From: Aliamphritea ceti
GTDB lineage: Bacteria > Pseudomonadota > Gammaproteobacteria > Pseudomonadales > Balneatricaceae
Length of the DNA stretch: 64,000 nt
Direction of reading: 5' to 3'
Assembly: GCF_024347215.1 (NCBI RefSeq)
Contig: NZ_AP025282.1
Location: forward strand, 4,836,001-4,900,000
Shown here: piece by piece, positions 18,085 through 26,737 of the stretch
How positions within the stretch are numbered: the first letter of the stretch is position 1
Layout of the letters: every line of letters begins with the position of its first letter
Translations under genes and position numbers: made by a program
The notes under the pieces: generated by a model
Told to the model about the DNA's origin: nothing
Database searches by the model: none
What the model saw: only the letters and a program-made list of their open reading frames with translations

Positions 18085-18417
18085 TCATTCACTCCGGGGT
18101 TGGAACCCAAGTTGAGGTTGAAATAACACTTGTGCCGCAAACATGCAGCATTCAAAAAGTGGCGGTATTTTCGCTCAACCAGCAGACAGCTTCAAACCTA
18201 TTTCGAGTAAATTTCATAAAATTGAAGCAAATTCATGATGAATTGCGAAAAAAAACGCTTAAACAGATATATTCCCCATGCATTCGGCCTATAAGATCAT
18301 TAAACTATCCGCCAATTTATTTATCTCCTCCCATCCGGCGTGAAGTTCAAAACTCGACCCAGCGAACAGCCAGGTAACAGCCAGGGAGTCTTAATACTGC
18401 GAGGATTACCATAAACT
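18085..18417. other. Divergent promoter region between tkt and metK
   Basis: 333 bp with no credible reading frame. It must hold both promoters. I looked for a SAM-type riboswitch or MetJ-like repeats and saw none. Confidence 0.5.
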
Positions 18418-19608
18418 ATGAGCGAATACAGCTTATTCACTTCTGAGTCAGTTTCAGAAGGTCATCCGGATAAAATTGCCGACCAAATTTCCGATGCGGT
18501 GCTAGACGCCATTATTGCTGAAGACAAATACGCCCGTGTTGCCTGCGAAACTTTGGTTAAAACCGGCGTTGCGATTGTTTCAGGTGAAGTCAGTACTTCT
18601 GCCTGGGTCGATCTGGAAGACTTGGTACGGGGCGTTATCAATGATATTGGCTACACTTCGTCTGAAGTAGGCTTCGACGGCAGCACCTGTGGTGTAATGA
18701 ACATCATCGGTAAACAGTCTATCGATATCGCTCAGGGCGTAGACCGCTCTAAACCTGAAGATCAGGGTGCCGGCGACCAGGGCCTGATGTTTGGCTATGC
18801 CAGCAACGAAACAGACGTTTTGATGCCAGCACCTATCTGCTACGCACACCGTCTGGTTGAACGCCAGGCTGAAGCACGTAAATCAGGCTTGCTGCCATGG
18901 TTACGCCCGGATGCAAAAAGCCAGGTAACCTTCCGTTACGAAAACGGCCAGCCTTGCGGTATTGATGCAGTCGTACTGTCCACACAGCACGATCCTGATA
19001 TTTCTATGGCTGACTTGCAGGAAGCCGTTATGGAACTGATCATCAAACACACTCTGCCTGCAGAATGGATTGATGCCAGCACCAAATTCCACATCAACCC
19101 AACCGGTAAATTTGTTATCGGTGGTCCTGTGGGCGACTGCGGTCTGACCGGCCGTAAGATTATCGTTGATACTTACGGCGGCATGGCCCGCCACGGTGGC
19201 GGCGCTTTCTCTGGAAAAGACCCTTCTAAGGTAGACCGCTCAGCAGCTTATGCTGGTCGTTATGTTGCTAAAAACATCGTTGCTGCTGGCCTGGCTGATA
19301 AGTGTGAAATTCAGGTTTCTTACGCCATCGGTGTTGCGGAACCAACCTCCGTATCGATCAACACTTTCGGTACTGGCAAGATCAGCGACGAAAAGATCAT
19401 TGAACTGGTCCGCCAGCACTTCGATCTTCGCCCGCACGCGATTACTCGTATGCTGGATCTGTTGCATCCAATGTATCGCCAGACAGCAGCTTACGGTCAC
19501 TTCGGTAAAAACCCTTACGAAATGACAGTAAAAGATGAAACTTTCACAGCCTATAGCTGGGAAAAAACAGATAAAGCCGCAGCTTTACGAGCCGACGCAG
19601 GTTTGTAA
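18418..19608 (+). CDS. metK: S-adenosylmethionine synthetase
   Basis: 396 residues. The methionine/ATP-binding GHPDKIADQISD is at about 17-28, then GDQGLMFGYA, and the phosphate-binding GGGAFSGKDPSKVDRSAAY near 260. It makes S-adenosylmethionine from methionine and ATP. A GAGGA ribosome site precedes the ATG. Ends in its own terminator, followed by rsmE. Confidence 0.98.
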   Translation: MSEYSLFTSESVSEGHPDKIADQISDAVLDAIIAEDKYARVACETLVKTGVAIVSGEVSTSAWVDLEDLVRGVINDIGYTSSEVGFDGSTCGVMNIIGKQSIDIAQGVDRSKPEDQGAGDQGLMFGYASNETDVLMPAPICYAHRLVERQAEARKSGLLPWLRPDAKSQVTFRYENGQPCGIDAVVLSTQHDPDISMADLQEAVMELIIKHTLPAEWIDASTKFHINPTGKFVIGGPVGDCGLTGRKIIVDTYGGMARHGGGAFSGKDPSKVDRSAAYAGRYVAKNIVAAGLADKCEIQVSYAIGVAEPTSVSINTFGTGKISDEKIIELVRQHFDLRPHAITRMLDLLHPMYRQTAAYGHFGKNPYEMTVKDETFTAYSWEKTDKAAALRADAGL

Positions 19609-19630
19609 AACACTCTCTGTCTGCTTGTTA

Positions 19631-19666
19631 AAAAAAGCATCTGAGCATTGCCAGATGCTTTTTTTT
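19631..19666 (+). terminator. Intrinsic terminator of metK
   Basis: Stem AAAAAAGCATCTG/CAGATGCTTTTTT with an 8-base loop and eight T. Perfect pairing. Confidence 0.93.
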
Positions 19667-19731
19667 CGCCTGCTAAACCCGCTATCATTCCAGTAGACAT
19701 AACCACTGATCAGGCCAGGCTAGAAATTGCT

Positions 19732-20469
19732 ATGAGAATCCCCCGTTTTTATGAAGACCAGCCCCTTGCGGCCGATCAGGATATTCAACTCAGCGACGCT
19801 GTCGTACAACATGTCGCCCGCGCTCTGCGCATGCGGCCCGACGACCAGCTAACCCTGTTTAACGGCGACGGCTGTGAATACCACGCCCGCCTGACAGAAG
19901 TCGCTAAACGCCAGGTCAGTGCCCGCATAGAAAGGGTCAGCCAGCCAGGTCGTATATCTCCCCTGCAGATTGAAATAGGTCAGAGCCTGTCCCGCGGTGA
20001 ACGTATGGATTACGCCATTCAGAAAGCAACTGAACTCGGCATGTCAGGCATGACCCCGCTATTCTCCGAACGTTGTGAAGTAAAGCTCAGCAATGAACGC
20101 CAGGATAAGCGTCTGCGTCACTGGCAACAAACAGCTATCAGCGCCTGTGAACAGAGCCTGCGCTGTGATGTGCCGCAAATTCAGCCACCACAGACACTCT
20201 ACGAATGGATCACGAATGTCGACGCAGATCTAAAACTGGTGTTACACCACCATACGGAGCAACCCTTAGAAACGCTGCAACCGCCTGCATCTGTTGCATT
20301 ACTGATAGGTCCTGAAGGCGGACTCAGTGAAGCAGAAGTAGAGCAGGCATTAGCGGCCGGCTTTAAGCCTGTCGCTTTCGGTCCCCGGGTATTTCGTACC
20401 GAGACCGCTCCTGTAGCCGCGTTATCTGTGCTGCAGTTTTTATGGGGCGACCTGAACACGAAAAACTGA
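19732..20469 (+). CDS. rsmE: 16S rRNA (uracil-1498-N3)-methyltransferase
   Basis: 245 residues from the ATG at 19732; MRIPRFYEDQPL is the normal RsmE start, so the earlier frame start at 19648, inside the metK terminator, is not used. The knotted SPOUT SAM-binding site is LLIGPEGGLSEAEVEQA, and GPRVFRTETAPVAAL follows, both diagnostic. It methylates U1498 of 16S rRNA. In many gammaproteobacteria rsmE sits directly before gshB, as here. Confidence 0.94.
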   Translation: MRIPRFYEDQPLAADQDIQLSDAVVQHVARALRMRPDDQLTLFNGDGCEYHARLTEVAKRQVSARIERVSQPGRISPLQIEIGQSLSRGERMDYAIQKATELGMSGMTPLFSERCEVKLSNERQDKRLRHWQQTAISACEQSLRCDVPQIQPPQTLYEWITNVDADLKLVLHHHTEQPLETLQPPASVALLIGPEGGLSEAEVEQALAAGFKPVAFGPRVFRTETAPVAALSVLQFLWGDLNTKN

Positions 20470-20613
20470 ACCCAGAGTGACAGATGTTTTCTATTACTCT
20501 GTATGGCACACAAACCTGCAGCCAAGTAAACTCTGCAATAACGTATATCAGCCAGACTCATGTGACCCTTTTAATTCCGGTCACTGGCGGCTCACAAACT
20601 ACCAGGTTATCGA

Positions 20614-21573
20614 ATGACTATTAAAATCGGCATCGTGATGGACCCCGTTGAGGACATCAGCTTTAAGAAAGACAGTTCCCTGGCCATGCTCTGGGCCGCA
20701 CAGCGTAAAGGCTGGGAAATCTGGTATATGGAACAACAGGATCTTTACCTGCGTGACGGTAAGGTATTGGCTAAAATGGCACCGATGACCGTCGCTATGG
20801 ATCCGGACAATTTTTTCCAGCGCGGTGAATATCAGATCCAGGAAGTTTCCACGCTGGACGCTGTGCTCATGCGCAAAGATCCCCCATTCGATAATGAATT
20901 CATCTACACCACACATTTACTGGAAATAGCTGCAGCTGCCGGTAATACCCTGATGGTTAACCGTCCACAGGCATTGCGGGATTACAATGAAAAAATCTTC
21001 GCTACACATTTCCCTGAATGCTGCCCACCAGTACTGGTAACCCGCCGCGATGAGCTGCTTCGGGAATTCCACGCCGAATATAAAGATGTCATCTTTAAAC
21101 CACTTGATGGCATGGGCGGCACATCCATTTTCCGCATTCAGGAAGAAGGGGTGAACCTGGGAGTTATTATTGAAACCCTGACTAAATTCGGTACCGAAAC
21201 GATTATGGCGCAGAAATACCTGCCGGAAATTGTCGACGGTGATAAGCGTATCCTGCTGGTAGACGGTGAACCTGTACCTTTTGGTCTTTCCCGTATTCCA
21301 ACCAACGGGGAAGTGCGCGGCAACCTGGCAGTCGGTGGGGTTGGTGTTGGTCGCCCTCTAACCGAACGGGAACTGTGGATCGCCAAGCAAGTTGGTCCAA
21401 CCCTGAAAGCACAAGGCATTCTGTTTGCCGGTCTTGATGTTATCGGCGACTACCTTACCGAAGTAAACGTTACCAGCCCAACCTGCATCCGTGAACTGGA
21501 TGAGCAGTTCGGCCTGGATATCGGTATGCAACTGATGGACGTTGTTGAAGCCAAGCTGGCAGCACGTGGATAA
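20614..21573 (+). CDS. gshB: Glutathione synthetase
   Basis: 319 residues with the ATP-grasp fold: VMDPVEDISFKKDSSLAML at the start, VNRPQALRDYNEK in the middle, the flexible loop FKPLDGMGGTSIFR, and GLDVIGDYLTEVNVTSPT at the end. It joins gamma-glutamylcysteine to glycine. An inverted repeat GTGACC-N11-GGTCAC (20562-20584) lies 30 bp before the ATG. It is first in the conserved gshB-tonB-algH-ruvX-pyr row. Confidence 0.97.
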   Translation: MTIKIGIVMDPVEDISFKKDSSLAMLWAAQRKGWEIWYMEQQDLYLRDGKVLAKMAPMTVAMDPDNFFQRGEYQIQEVSTLDAVLMRKDPPFDNEFIYTTHLLEIAAAAGNTLMVNRPQALRDYNEKIFATHFPECCPPVLVTRRDELLREFHAEYKDVIFKPLDGMGGTSIFRIQEEGVNLGVIIETLTKFGTETIMAQKYLPEIVDGDKRILLVDGEPVPFGLSRIPTNGEVRGNLAVGGVGVGRPLTERELWIAKQVGPTLKAQGILFAGLDVIGDYLTEVNVTSPTCIRELDEQFGLDIGMQLMDVVEAKLAARG

Positions 21574-21616
21574 CACTGTTTAATGCCTGTAATACTTCGC
21601 CATAAAACACTTGCAG

Positions 21617-21638
21617 AGCGCTGTTCATGAACAGCGCT
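21617..21638. promoter_or_regulatory. 22-bp perfect palindrome centred on the tonB-like start codon
   Basis: AGCGCTGTTCA is followed immediately by its exact reverse complement. The centre falls within the ATG at 21627. As RNA it makes a 9-bp stem with the tetraloop CAUG, placing the start codon at the tip of the hairpin. As DNA it is a possible operator. No U-tract follows, so it is not a gshB terminator. Confidence 0.7.
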
Positions 21639-22577
21639 GTACAAGCCTCTGTTTCATCCGGTGACCGGCTGGGTTTTACCATATTCATGGCCGTTGCAAT
21701 CCATGCAGTCGCCATACTGGGTATTAGCTTTTCGCTGCCAAATGTCAGCGAGATACCACAGACACTGGAAATCACACTGGCTAACTTTAAAAGCGATGAA
21801 GCCCCCGAAAACGCTGATTTTATTGCCCAGAACAACCAGTTAGGCAGCGGCCAGTTAGAAGAAAAACAGCTACCATCCACTCGGGAGAAAGCTGAATTTC
21901 AGGCAGACGACATCCGTGATGTTACCTCACGATTAGCAGTTGATAACCGTCAGTTTAACCTTGACGATCTCTCTCTGTTAGAAACCGCACTGGCAGAAAT
22001 AGATGGCATGCAGCGCGAACTTGAAAGTAACAGTCAGCACGAAGTCATCACCAGTCTCGCCAAACAGCAACAAAAAGCAGCGCCACAAAATCAGACACAG
22101 CAACAGCAGGCTAAATCTGCAGCATCCGTACCCGGAAATGCCGATACGATCATCGCCCGTAACTTAGAAATCGCCAGTCTTGAAGCACAGTTAGAACTCC
22201 AACAGCAGGCATTTGCAAAACGCCCCCGGGTTAAATGGATGACATCTGCCAGCACCCTGAGCCACAACGATGCAGAATATTTATCCAGCTGGCGCCGTCG
22301 TATTGAAGCAGTTGGTAATCTTAACTATCCGGTACAGGCGCATCAGCAACGTCTCTATGGCAGTCTGCGTTTACTCGTTGCGATTCAACCGGACGGCTAT
22401 GTAAAAGAAATTCAGATACTGCATTCATCCGGTAGCAGTTTGTTAGATAATGCCGCTATGCGAATTGTGGAACTGGCCTCACCTTTCCAGCCATTCCCGG
22501 AAGAAATGCGTCAGACCACCGATATTCTGGAAATTATTCGCACCTGGAAATTTGAGAAAACCACCCGGGTGTACTAG
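21627..22577 (+). CDS. TonB-family protein (TonB3-like)
   Basis: 316 residues: short cytoplasmic start, one membrane helix at about 15-36, a long periplasmic spacer with a Gln-rich stretch (about 145-165), and a C-terminal TonB domain (about 225-316) with YPVQAHQQRLYGSLRLLVAI and TWKFEK. TonB proteins pass energy from the ExbBD complex to outer-membrane partners. Next to gshB, as tonB3 is in Pseudomonas, where it affects twitching motility; no exbBD is nearby. The ATG lies in the middle of a perfect palindrome and has only a weak ribosome site. Confidence 0.82.
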   Translation: MNSAVQASVSSGDRLGFTIFMAVAIHAVAILGISFSLPNVSEIPQTLEITLANFKSDEAPENADFIAQNNQLGSGQLEEKQLPSTREKAEFQADDIRDVTSRLAVDNRQFNLDDLSLLETALAEIDGMQRELESNSQHEVITSLAKQQQKAAPQNQTQQQQAKSAASVPGNADTIIARNLEIASLEAQLELQQQAFAKRPRVKWMTSASTLSHNDAEYLSSWRRRIEAVGNLNYPVQAHQQRLYGSLRLLVAIQPDGYVKEIQILHSSGSSLLDNAAMRIVELASPFQPFPEEMRQTTDILEIIRTWKFEKTTRVY

Positions 22578-22694
22578 TCCTAGTACTAAGGTCATAACAA
22601 ATGGCCCGCATGCTGGCGTTTAAACAACCCGCTATACACAGCAATGCTGGCTCTGTCTCAGACAGCACCAGCGGCAGAAAAGGAGCCCTCCGTT

Positions 22695-23309
22695 ATGTCC
22701 TTATCTTCTGACTCTGAAACGCCATCTACCACACCACCAGGCAATCTCGATAACACTATGTGTCTGCGTGATCACTTTCTGATTTCAATGCCGCATATGC
22801 ATGATGGCAACTTTGCGCAAAGCCTCACCTATATCTGTGATCATAACGAAGAAGGTGCGATGGGGATTATCATCAACCGCCCGATGGACCTGAGTTTCCA
22901 GGCATTACTCAGCCATCTGGAAATAGATGCTGATCACGAAGCCACACCACAACCTGTCTATGCCGGCGGCCCGGTACAAACAGATAAAGGCTTTGTCCTG
23001 CATCTCAGTACCGAACAGGAATGGCTCTCCTCCTATGAAGTCAGCGACAGCGTCAGCATTACCAGCTCACTGGATATTCTTGAGGATCTGGCCAATAGCA
23101 AACAGCAGATCCCCAGTCTGGTTGCGCTCGGCTATGCCGGGTGGGGTGCTGGACAGTTGGAAGAAGAAATCCGCCAGAATGCCTGGTTAAGTTGCCCGGC
23201 AAATTTAGATATACTATTCCACATTCCTGCCGAGCAACGGCTACATGCTGCCGCTGCAAGTCTCGGTGTTAATCTGGATCTTATGACAGCCCAAAGTGGC
23301 CACGCATAA
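22695..23309 (+). CDS. algH: YqgE/AlgH family protein (DUF179)
   Basis: 204 residues from the ATG at 22695, chosen because AAAAGGAG lies 8-10 bases upstream; an earlier ATG at 22644 has none. Family motifs are LRDHFLISMPHMHDGNF, GAMGIIINRPM, YAGGPVQTDKGFVLH and ALGYAGWGAGQLEEEI. The molecular role of this family is still unclear, although the gene was named in Pseudomonas for an effect on alginate. An N-terminal Ser/Thr/Pro-rich tail of about 20 residues is longer than usual. Confidence 0.92.
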   Translation: MSLSSDSETPSTTPPGNLDNTMCLRDHFLISMPHMHDGNFAQSLTYICDHNEEGAMGIIINRPMDLSFQALLSHLEIDADHEATPQPVYAGGPVQTDKGFVLHLSTEQEWLSSYEVSDSVSITSSLDILEDLANSKQQIPSLVALGYAGWGAGQLEEEIRQNAWLSCPANLDILFHIPAEQRLHAAAASLGVNLDLMTAQSGHA

Positions 23310-23327
23310 ATTTCACAAGAAGAATTA

Positions 23328-23804
23328 ATGAGCGAAACTACTCAAACCGTACTGGGATTTGATTTCGGCACCAGCCGTATAGGTGTGGCTGTTGGTCAGA
23401 GTCTGACCGGTACCGCTGCGCCGCTTGAGCCAGTTGCCGCCCGCGACGGTATTCCCGACTGGCAAATATTCGATCAGTTGATAGCTGAATGGCAACCCAC
23501 CTCTTTAGTAGTAGGTATTCCGTTGAATATGGATGCAACTATCAGTGATATGGCGCGCCGGGCGCGGAAGTTCGCCAACCGCCTGAAAGAACGCAGTAAA
23601 CTGCCCTGCTACCTGATGGATGAACGCCTCACTTCAGACGAAGCCAAGCGCATCAGTGTATCCCGTGGCGGTAGCCATAACTTCAAGCAAAACTCTGTAG
23701 ACGGCATTGCCGCGCAACTCATTCTGGAAGACTGGCTGGCAAGCGATAGTCGCATTTCCAGCGAAACCCGACTGGAGGACCTATATGGTATCGGGCGTGA
23801 TTAA
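23328..23804 (+). CDS. ruvX: Putative pre-16S rRNA nuclease / Holliday junction resolvase-like (YqgF)
   Basis: 158 residues, RNase H-like fold: LGFDFGTSRIGVAVGQ at the start with the first catalytic Asp, VVGIPLNMD in the middle, LMDERLTSDEA and the final Asp in SVDGIAAQLILEDWL. It is needed for 16S rRNA 5' end processing in Escherichia coli. It lies 18 bp after algH and overlaps pyrR by 20 bp, so translation is probably coupled. Confidence 0.94.
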   Translation: MSETTQTVLGFDFGTSRIGVAVGQSLTGTAAPLEPVAARDGIPDWQIFDQLIAEWQPTSLVVGIPLNMDATISDMARRARKFANRLKERSKLPCYLMDERLTSDEAKRISVSRGGSHNFKQNSVDGIAAQLILEDWLASDSRISSETRLEDLYGIGRD

Positions 23805-24297
23805 GGTCGACGCGTTATTAGAAAAAATGACCCTCGAGCTGCAAAACTATCTGAAAGCTAAGCAAATCGATAACCCAATGATCATTGGTATCCGTACCGG
23901 TGGCGTCTGGGTTGCAGAAGCCCTGCAAAAAAGCCTCGAACTGGACAGCCCTATGGGCGTTCTGGATATAGCCTTCTACCGGGATGACTTCACCCGCATG
24001 GGCCTGCACCCAAAGGTACAGCCGTCTATACTGCCCACCGCAACAGAAGGCCGGCACATTATCCTGGTGGATGACGTTCTTATGAGCGGTCGAACAGTAC
24101 GTGCTGCAATGAACGAAATTTTTGATTATGGCCGCCCCGCGTCTATTACCCTGGCAACGCTGATCGACCTTAACCGTCGTGAACTGCCAGTACAGGCAGA
24201 TGTGATCGGTGAAGTAATGCTGCTGGATGCCGGTGAACGGGTAAAACTGACCGGACCACAGCCATTATCCATTGAAATCAGCAAACGTGCCGACTGA
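23785..24297 (+). CDS. pyrR: PyrR-type uracil phosphoribosyltransferase / regulator
   Basis: 170 residues from the ATG at 23785 (GGAGG upstream). The PRPP-binding loop is IILVDDVLMSGRTVRAAM at about 93-110. PyrR of Gram-positives controls pyr operons by RNA binding; in gammaproteobacteria such as Pseudomonas the gene is kept before pyrB, and its regulatory role there differs. No attenuator-like leader is visible before pyrB here, as the pyrR-pyrB gap is only 28 bp. Confidence 0.93.
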   Translation: MVSGVIKVDALLEKMTLELQNYLKAKQIDNPMIIGIRTGGVWVAEALQKSLELDSPMGVLDIAFYRDDFTRMGLHPKVQPSILPTATEGRHIILVDDVLMSGRTVRAAMNEIFDYGRPASITLATLIDLNRRELPVQADVIGEVMLLDAGERVKLTGPQPLSIEISKRAD

Positions 24298-24325
24298 GTC
24301 CTGGCAAACACTTCGGAACCCCAAC

Positions 24326-25342
24326 ATGTTTGAACAACAAGATCCAAATCAAATACAGCTCAACAGCGAAGGTCAGCTTAAACACTTCCTGACGACCGAA
24401 GGTCTGAGCCGCGAACTGCTGAGCGAAATCCTCGATACCGCCGACTCTTTTGTCGACATGAGTGCCCAGCAAGTCAAAAAAGTCCCGCTGTTACGCGGAA
24501 AGACTGTCGTTAACCTGTTCTTCGAGGCCAGCACCCGTACTGCCAGTACCTTCGAACTGGCAGCCAAACGCTTGTCCGCTGATGTGCTTAACCTGAACAT
24601 CAGCACGTCTTCCACGGCGAAAGGGGAAACCCTGCGAGACACCCTGATGACAATGGAAGCGATGCATTCTGATATGTTCGTCGTGCGCCACTCCGACAGT
24701 GGTGCTCAACATTACATTGCAGAAAATGTGACGCCAAATGTAGCAGTCATCAACGCCGGTGACGGGCGCCATGCTCATCCTACTCAAGCGATGCTGGATA
24801 TGCTGACCATTCGTCAGCACAAAGGTGACTTCAGCCCGCTGAAGGTAGCCATTGTCGGTGACATCCTGCACTCTCGGGTAGCCCGCTCACAAATTCATGC
24901 CCTGCGAACACTGGGCGCTGCTGAAGTCCGGGTTATTGCGCCACACACCCTACTACCACGTCATATCGAAGCACTGGGCGTACAGGTCTATACAGACATG
25001 AACCAAGGCCTGAAAGATGTCGACGTCGTCATGATGCTACGCCTGCAACGGGAACGCATGCTCAGCGCCCTGCTGCCAAGTGAAGCTGAATTCTACAAAC
25101 TCTATGGCCTCAGCGAAGACAAACTGAAACATGCCCACCCGGATGCCATTGTCATGCATCCCGGACCGATTAACCGTGGTGTCGAAATTGAATCCGCGGT
25201 TGCCGACGGACCACGCTCCCTGATTCTGAATCAGGTGACCAACGGTATCGCGGTACGTATGGCGGTTATGTCAATGTCTATGAGCGGCCAAACGACCGAA
25301 GCTCAGCGCCGTGCTGAACAGCAAGCCAGCAGTGCAGAATAA
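24326..25342 (+). CDS. pyrB: Aspartate carbamoyltransferase catalytic chain
   Basis: 338 residues from the ATG at 24326. Active-site motifs are FFEASTRTASTFELAAKRL (carbamoyl-phosphate), DGRHAHPTQAMLD, MMLRLQRERM and HPGPINRGVEI. It forms carbamoyl-aspartate in pyrimidine synthesis. The N-terminal extension and the following pyrC'-like gene match the pseudomonad type of enzyme, in which PyrB forms a large complex with an inactive dihydroorotase and needs no PyrI. Confidence 0.97.
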   Translation: MFEQQDPNQIQLNSEGQLKHFLTTEGLSRELLSEILDTADSFVDMSAQQVKKVPLLRGKTVVNLFFEASTRTASTFELAAKRLSADVLNLNISTSSTAKGETLRDTLMTMEAMHSDMFVVRHSDSGAQHYIAENVTPNVAVINAGDGRHAHPTQAMLDMLTIRQHKGDFSPLKVAIVGDILHSRVARSQIHALRTLGAAEVRVIAPHTLLPRHIEALGVQVYTDMNQGLKDVDVVMMLRLQRERMLSALLPSEAEFYKLYGLSEDKLKHAHPDAIVMHPGPINRGVEIESAVADGPRSLILNQVTNGIAVRMAVMSMSMSGQTTEAQRRAEQQASSAE

Positions 25343-25357
25343 GCGGGAAGAATAAAC

Positions 25358-26635
25358 ATGAACATCAAGATTCAAGGGGGTCGTGTGATCGACCCGGCCA
25401 GCCAGCTGGATCAGGTTACCGATCTTTATATCAGTGCCGGTAAAATTGCCGCTATTGGCGAAGCACCTGCAGGCTTCACGGCAGACCAGACCATCGATGC
25501 CAGCAATCAGGTTGTCAGCCCTGGGCTAATCGATCTTTGCGCGCATGTACGGGAGCCAGGTTTCACCCGTAAAGGCAATATCAATACTGAAACTGCCGCT
25601 GCTGCCGCTGGTGGTATCACCACTCTGTGCACACCGCCAAACAGCAAGCCAATCGCCGACACTACTGCCGTCGTGGACCTGATTCAGGACCGCGCCCGTG
25701 AAGCCGGCAACGCACGTATTTTACCTATGGGTGCAATGACTCAGGGTCTTGCCGGTGAACAGTTGAGTCCACTGCACGGCCTCAGCCAGGTCGGCTGCAT
25801 TGCATTCACAAACATGCGTCTGCCAGTTAAAAACTCGCTGGTTCTGACCCGTTGTCTGGAATACGCAGCTACACACGATTTACTGGTTATCTTTCAGGCG
25901 GAAGATGCAGGCCTGTCTTCTGGCGGAGCGATGCATGAAGATACCACCTGTACCCGCCTCGGCCTGAACGGCATTCCGGAAACGGCAGAAACCATCGAAG
26001 TTGCCCGCTGCCTGTTACTTATCGAACAGACAGAAGTCCGCGCTCACTTCGGCCAGCTATCCTGCGAACGCTCAGTCAAAATGGTCATGGAAGCCCGTAA
26101 CCGTGGACTGCAGGTCACCGCTGACATTGCTATTCAGAACCTGCTGCTGACAGACGAAAACGTTAACGGCTTCGACCCTAACTTCCACCTGATTCCACCT
26201 TTGCGTAGCCAGCTGGACCGTGCAGGTTTACGCCAGGCTCTTCTGAGCGATGGATTTCAGGCAATCTGTTCGGATCATCAGCCACATGAAACGGCAGCCA
26301 AGCAAGCACCTTTTGCCGCAACAGAACCGGGCATGACAGGTCTTGAAACGCTGCTGTCACTATCTCTGATTCTGGTGGACCAGGAGCTGATCAGCCTGCC
26401 ACAAATGCTGTCCAAGCTAACCTCTGGTCCGGCAAAAGTACTGGGTATTGAATCTGGCCAGATTGCTGAAGGCTTGCCGGCAGATCTGTGCATCTTCGAT
26501 CCACAAGCTGAATGGACACTGACACCGGAGACCTGCAAGTCTGCCGGTCAGAACACCCCTTTCATGGGCCATACGCTGAAAGGTCAGGTCAATTACACCC
26601 TGCTGGAAGGGCAAGTGGTTTACCAGCTGAACTAG
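25358..26635 (+). CDS. pyrX: Inactive dihydroorotase-like subunit (PyrC')
   Basis: 425 residues of the type I dihydroorotase family. The metal-binding HxH motif is degraded: the usual DxHxHxR reads DLCAHVR, with Cys61 in place of the first His, and the later HxED site reads FQAED. The Asp in SDHQPHE remains. Such changes mark PyrC', a non-catalytic partner needed to assemble aspartate carbamoyltransferase in pseudomonads. It lies 15 bp after pyrB with a GGAAGA ribosome site and ends in a strong terminator. A working pyrC must lie elsewhere. Confidence 0.9.
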   Translation: MNIKIQGGRVIDPASQLDQVTDLYISAGKIAAIGEAPAGFTADQTIDASNQVVSPGLIDLCAHVREPGFTRKGNINTETAAAAAGGITTLCTPPNSKPIADTTAVVDLIQDRAREAGNARILPMGAMTQGLAGEQLSPLHGLSQVGCIAFTNMRLPVKNSLVLTRCLEYAATHDLLVIFQAEDAGLSSGGAMHEDTTCTRLGLNGIPETAETIEVARCLLLIEQTEVRAHFGQLSCERSVKMVMEARNRGLQVTADIAIQNLLLTDENVNGFDPNFHLIPPLRSQLDRAGLRQALLSDGFQAICSDHQPHETAAKQAPFAATEPGMTGLETLLSLSLILVDQELISLPQMLSKLTSGPAKVLGIESGQIAEGLPADLCIFDPQAEWTLTPETCKSAGQNTPFMGHTLKGQVNYTLLEGQVVYQLN

Positions 26636-26650
26636 TCTTTATTCAGACAC

Positions 26651-26684
26651 AAAAAAGCCGGTATCTTTCGATACCGGCTTTTTT
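26651..26684 (+). terminator. Terminator of the pyr operon
   Basis: Perfect 15-bp stem AAAAAAGCCGGTATC/GATACCGGCTTTTTT with a 4-base loop, 15 bp past the pyrC' stop. Confidence 0.95.
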
Positions 26685-26737
26685 ATTTCCGTTCTAAGCC
26701 TGAATTAAAAGCCTGACTAAAAAGCAGGGCTTAAAGC

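Noticed and set aside
21617..21638. LexA site within the tonB palindrome
   Set aside because: CTG and CAG are 8 bases apart; LexA of this group needs 10.
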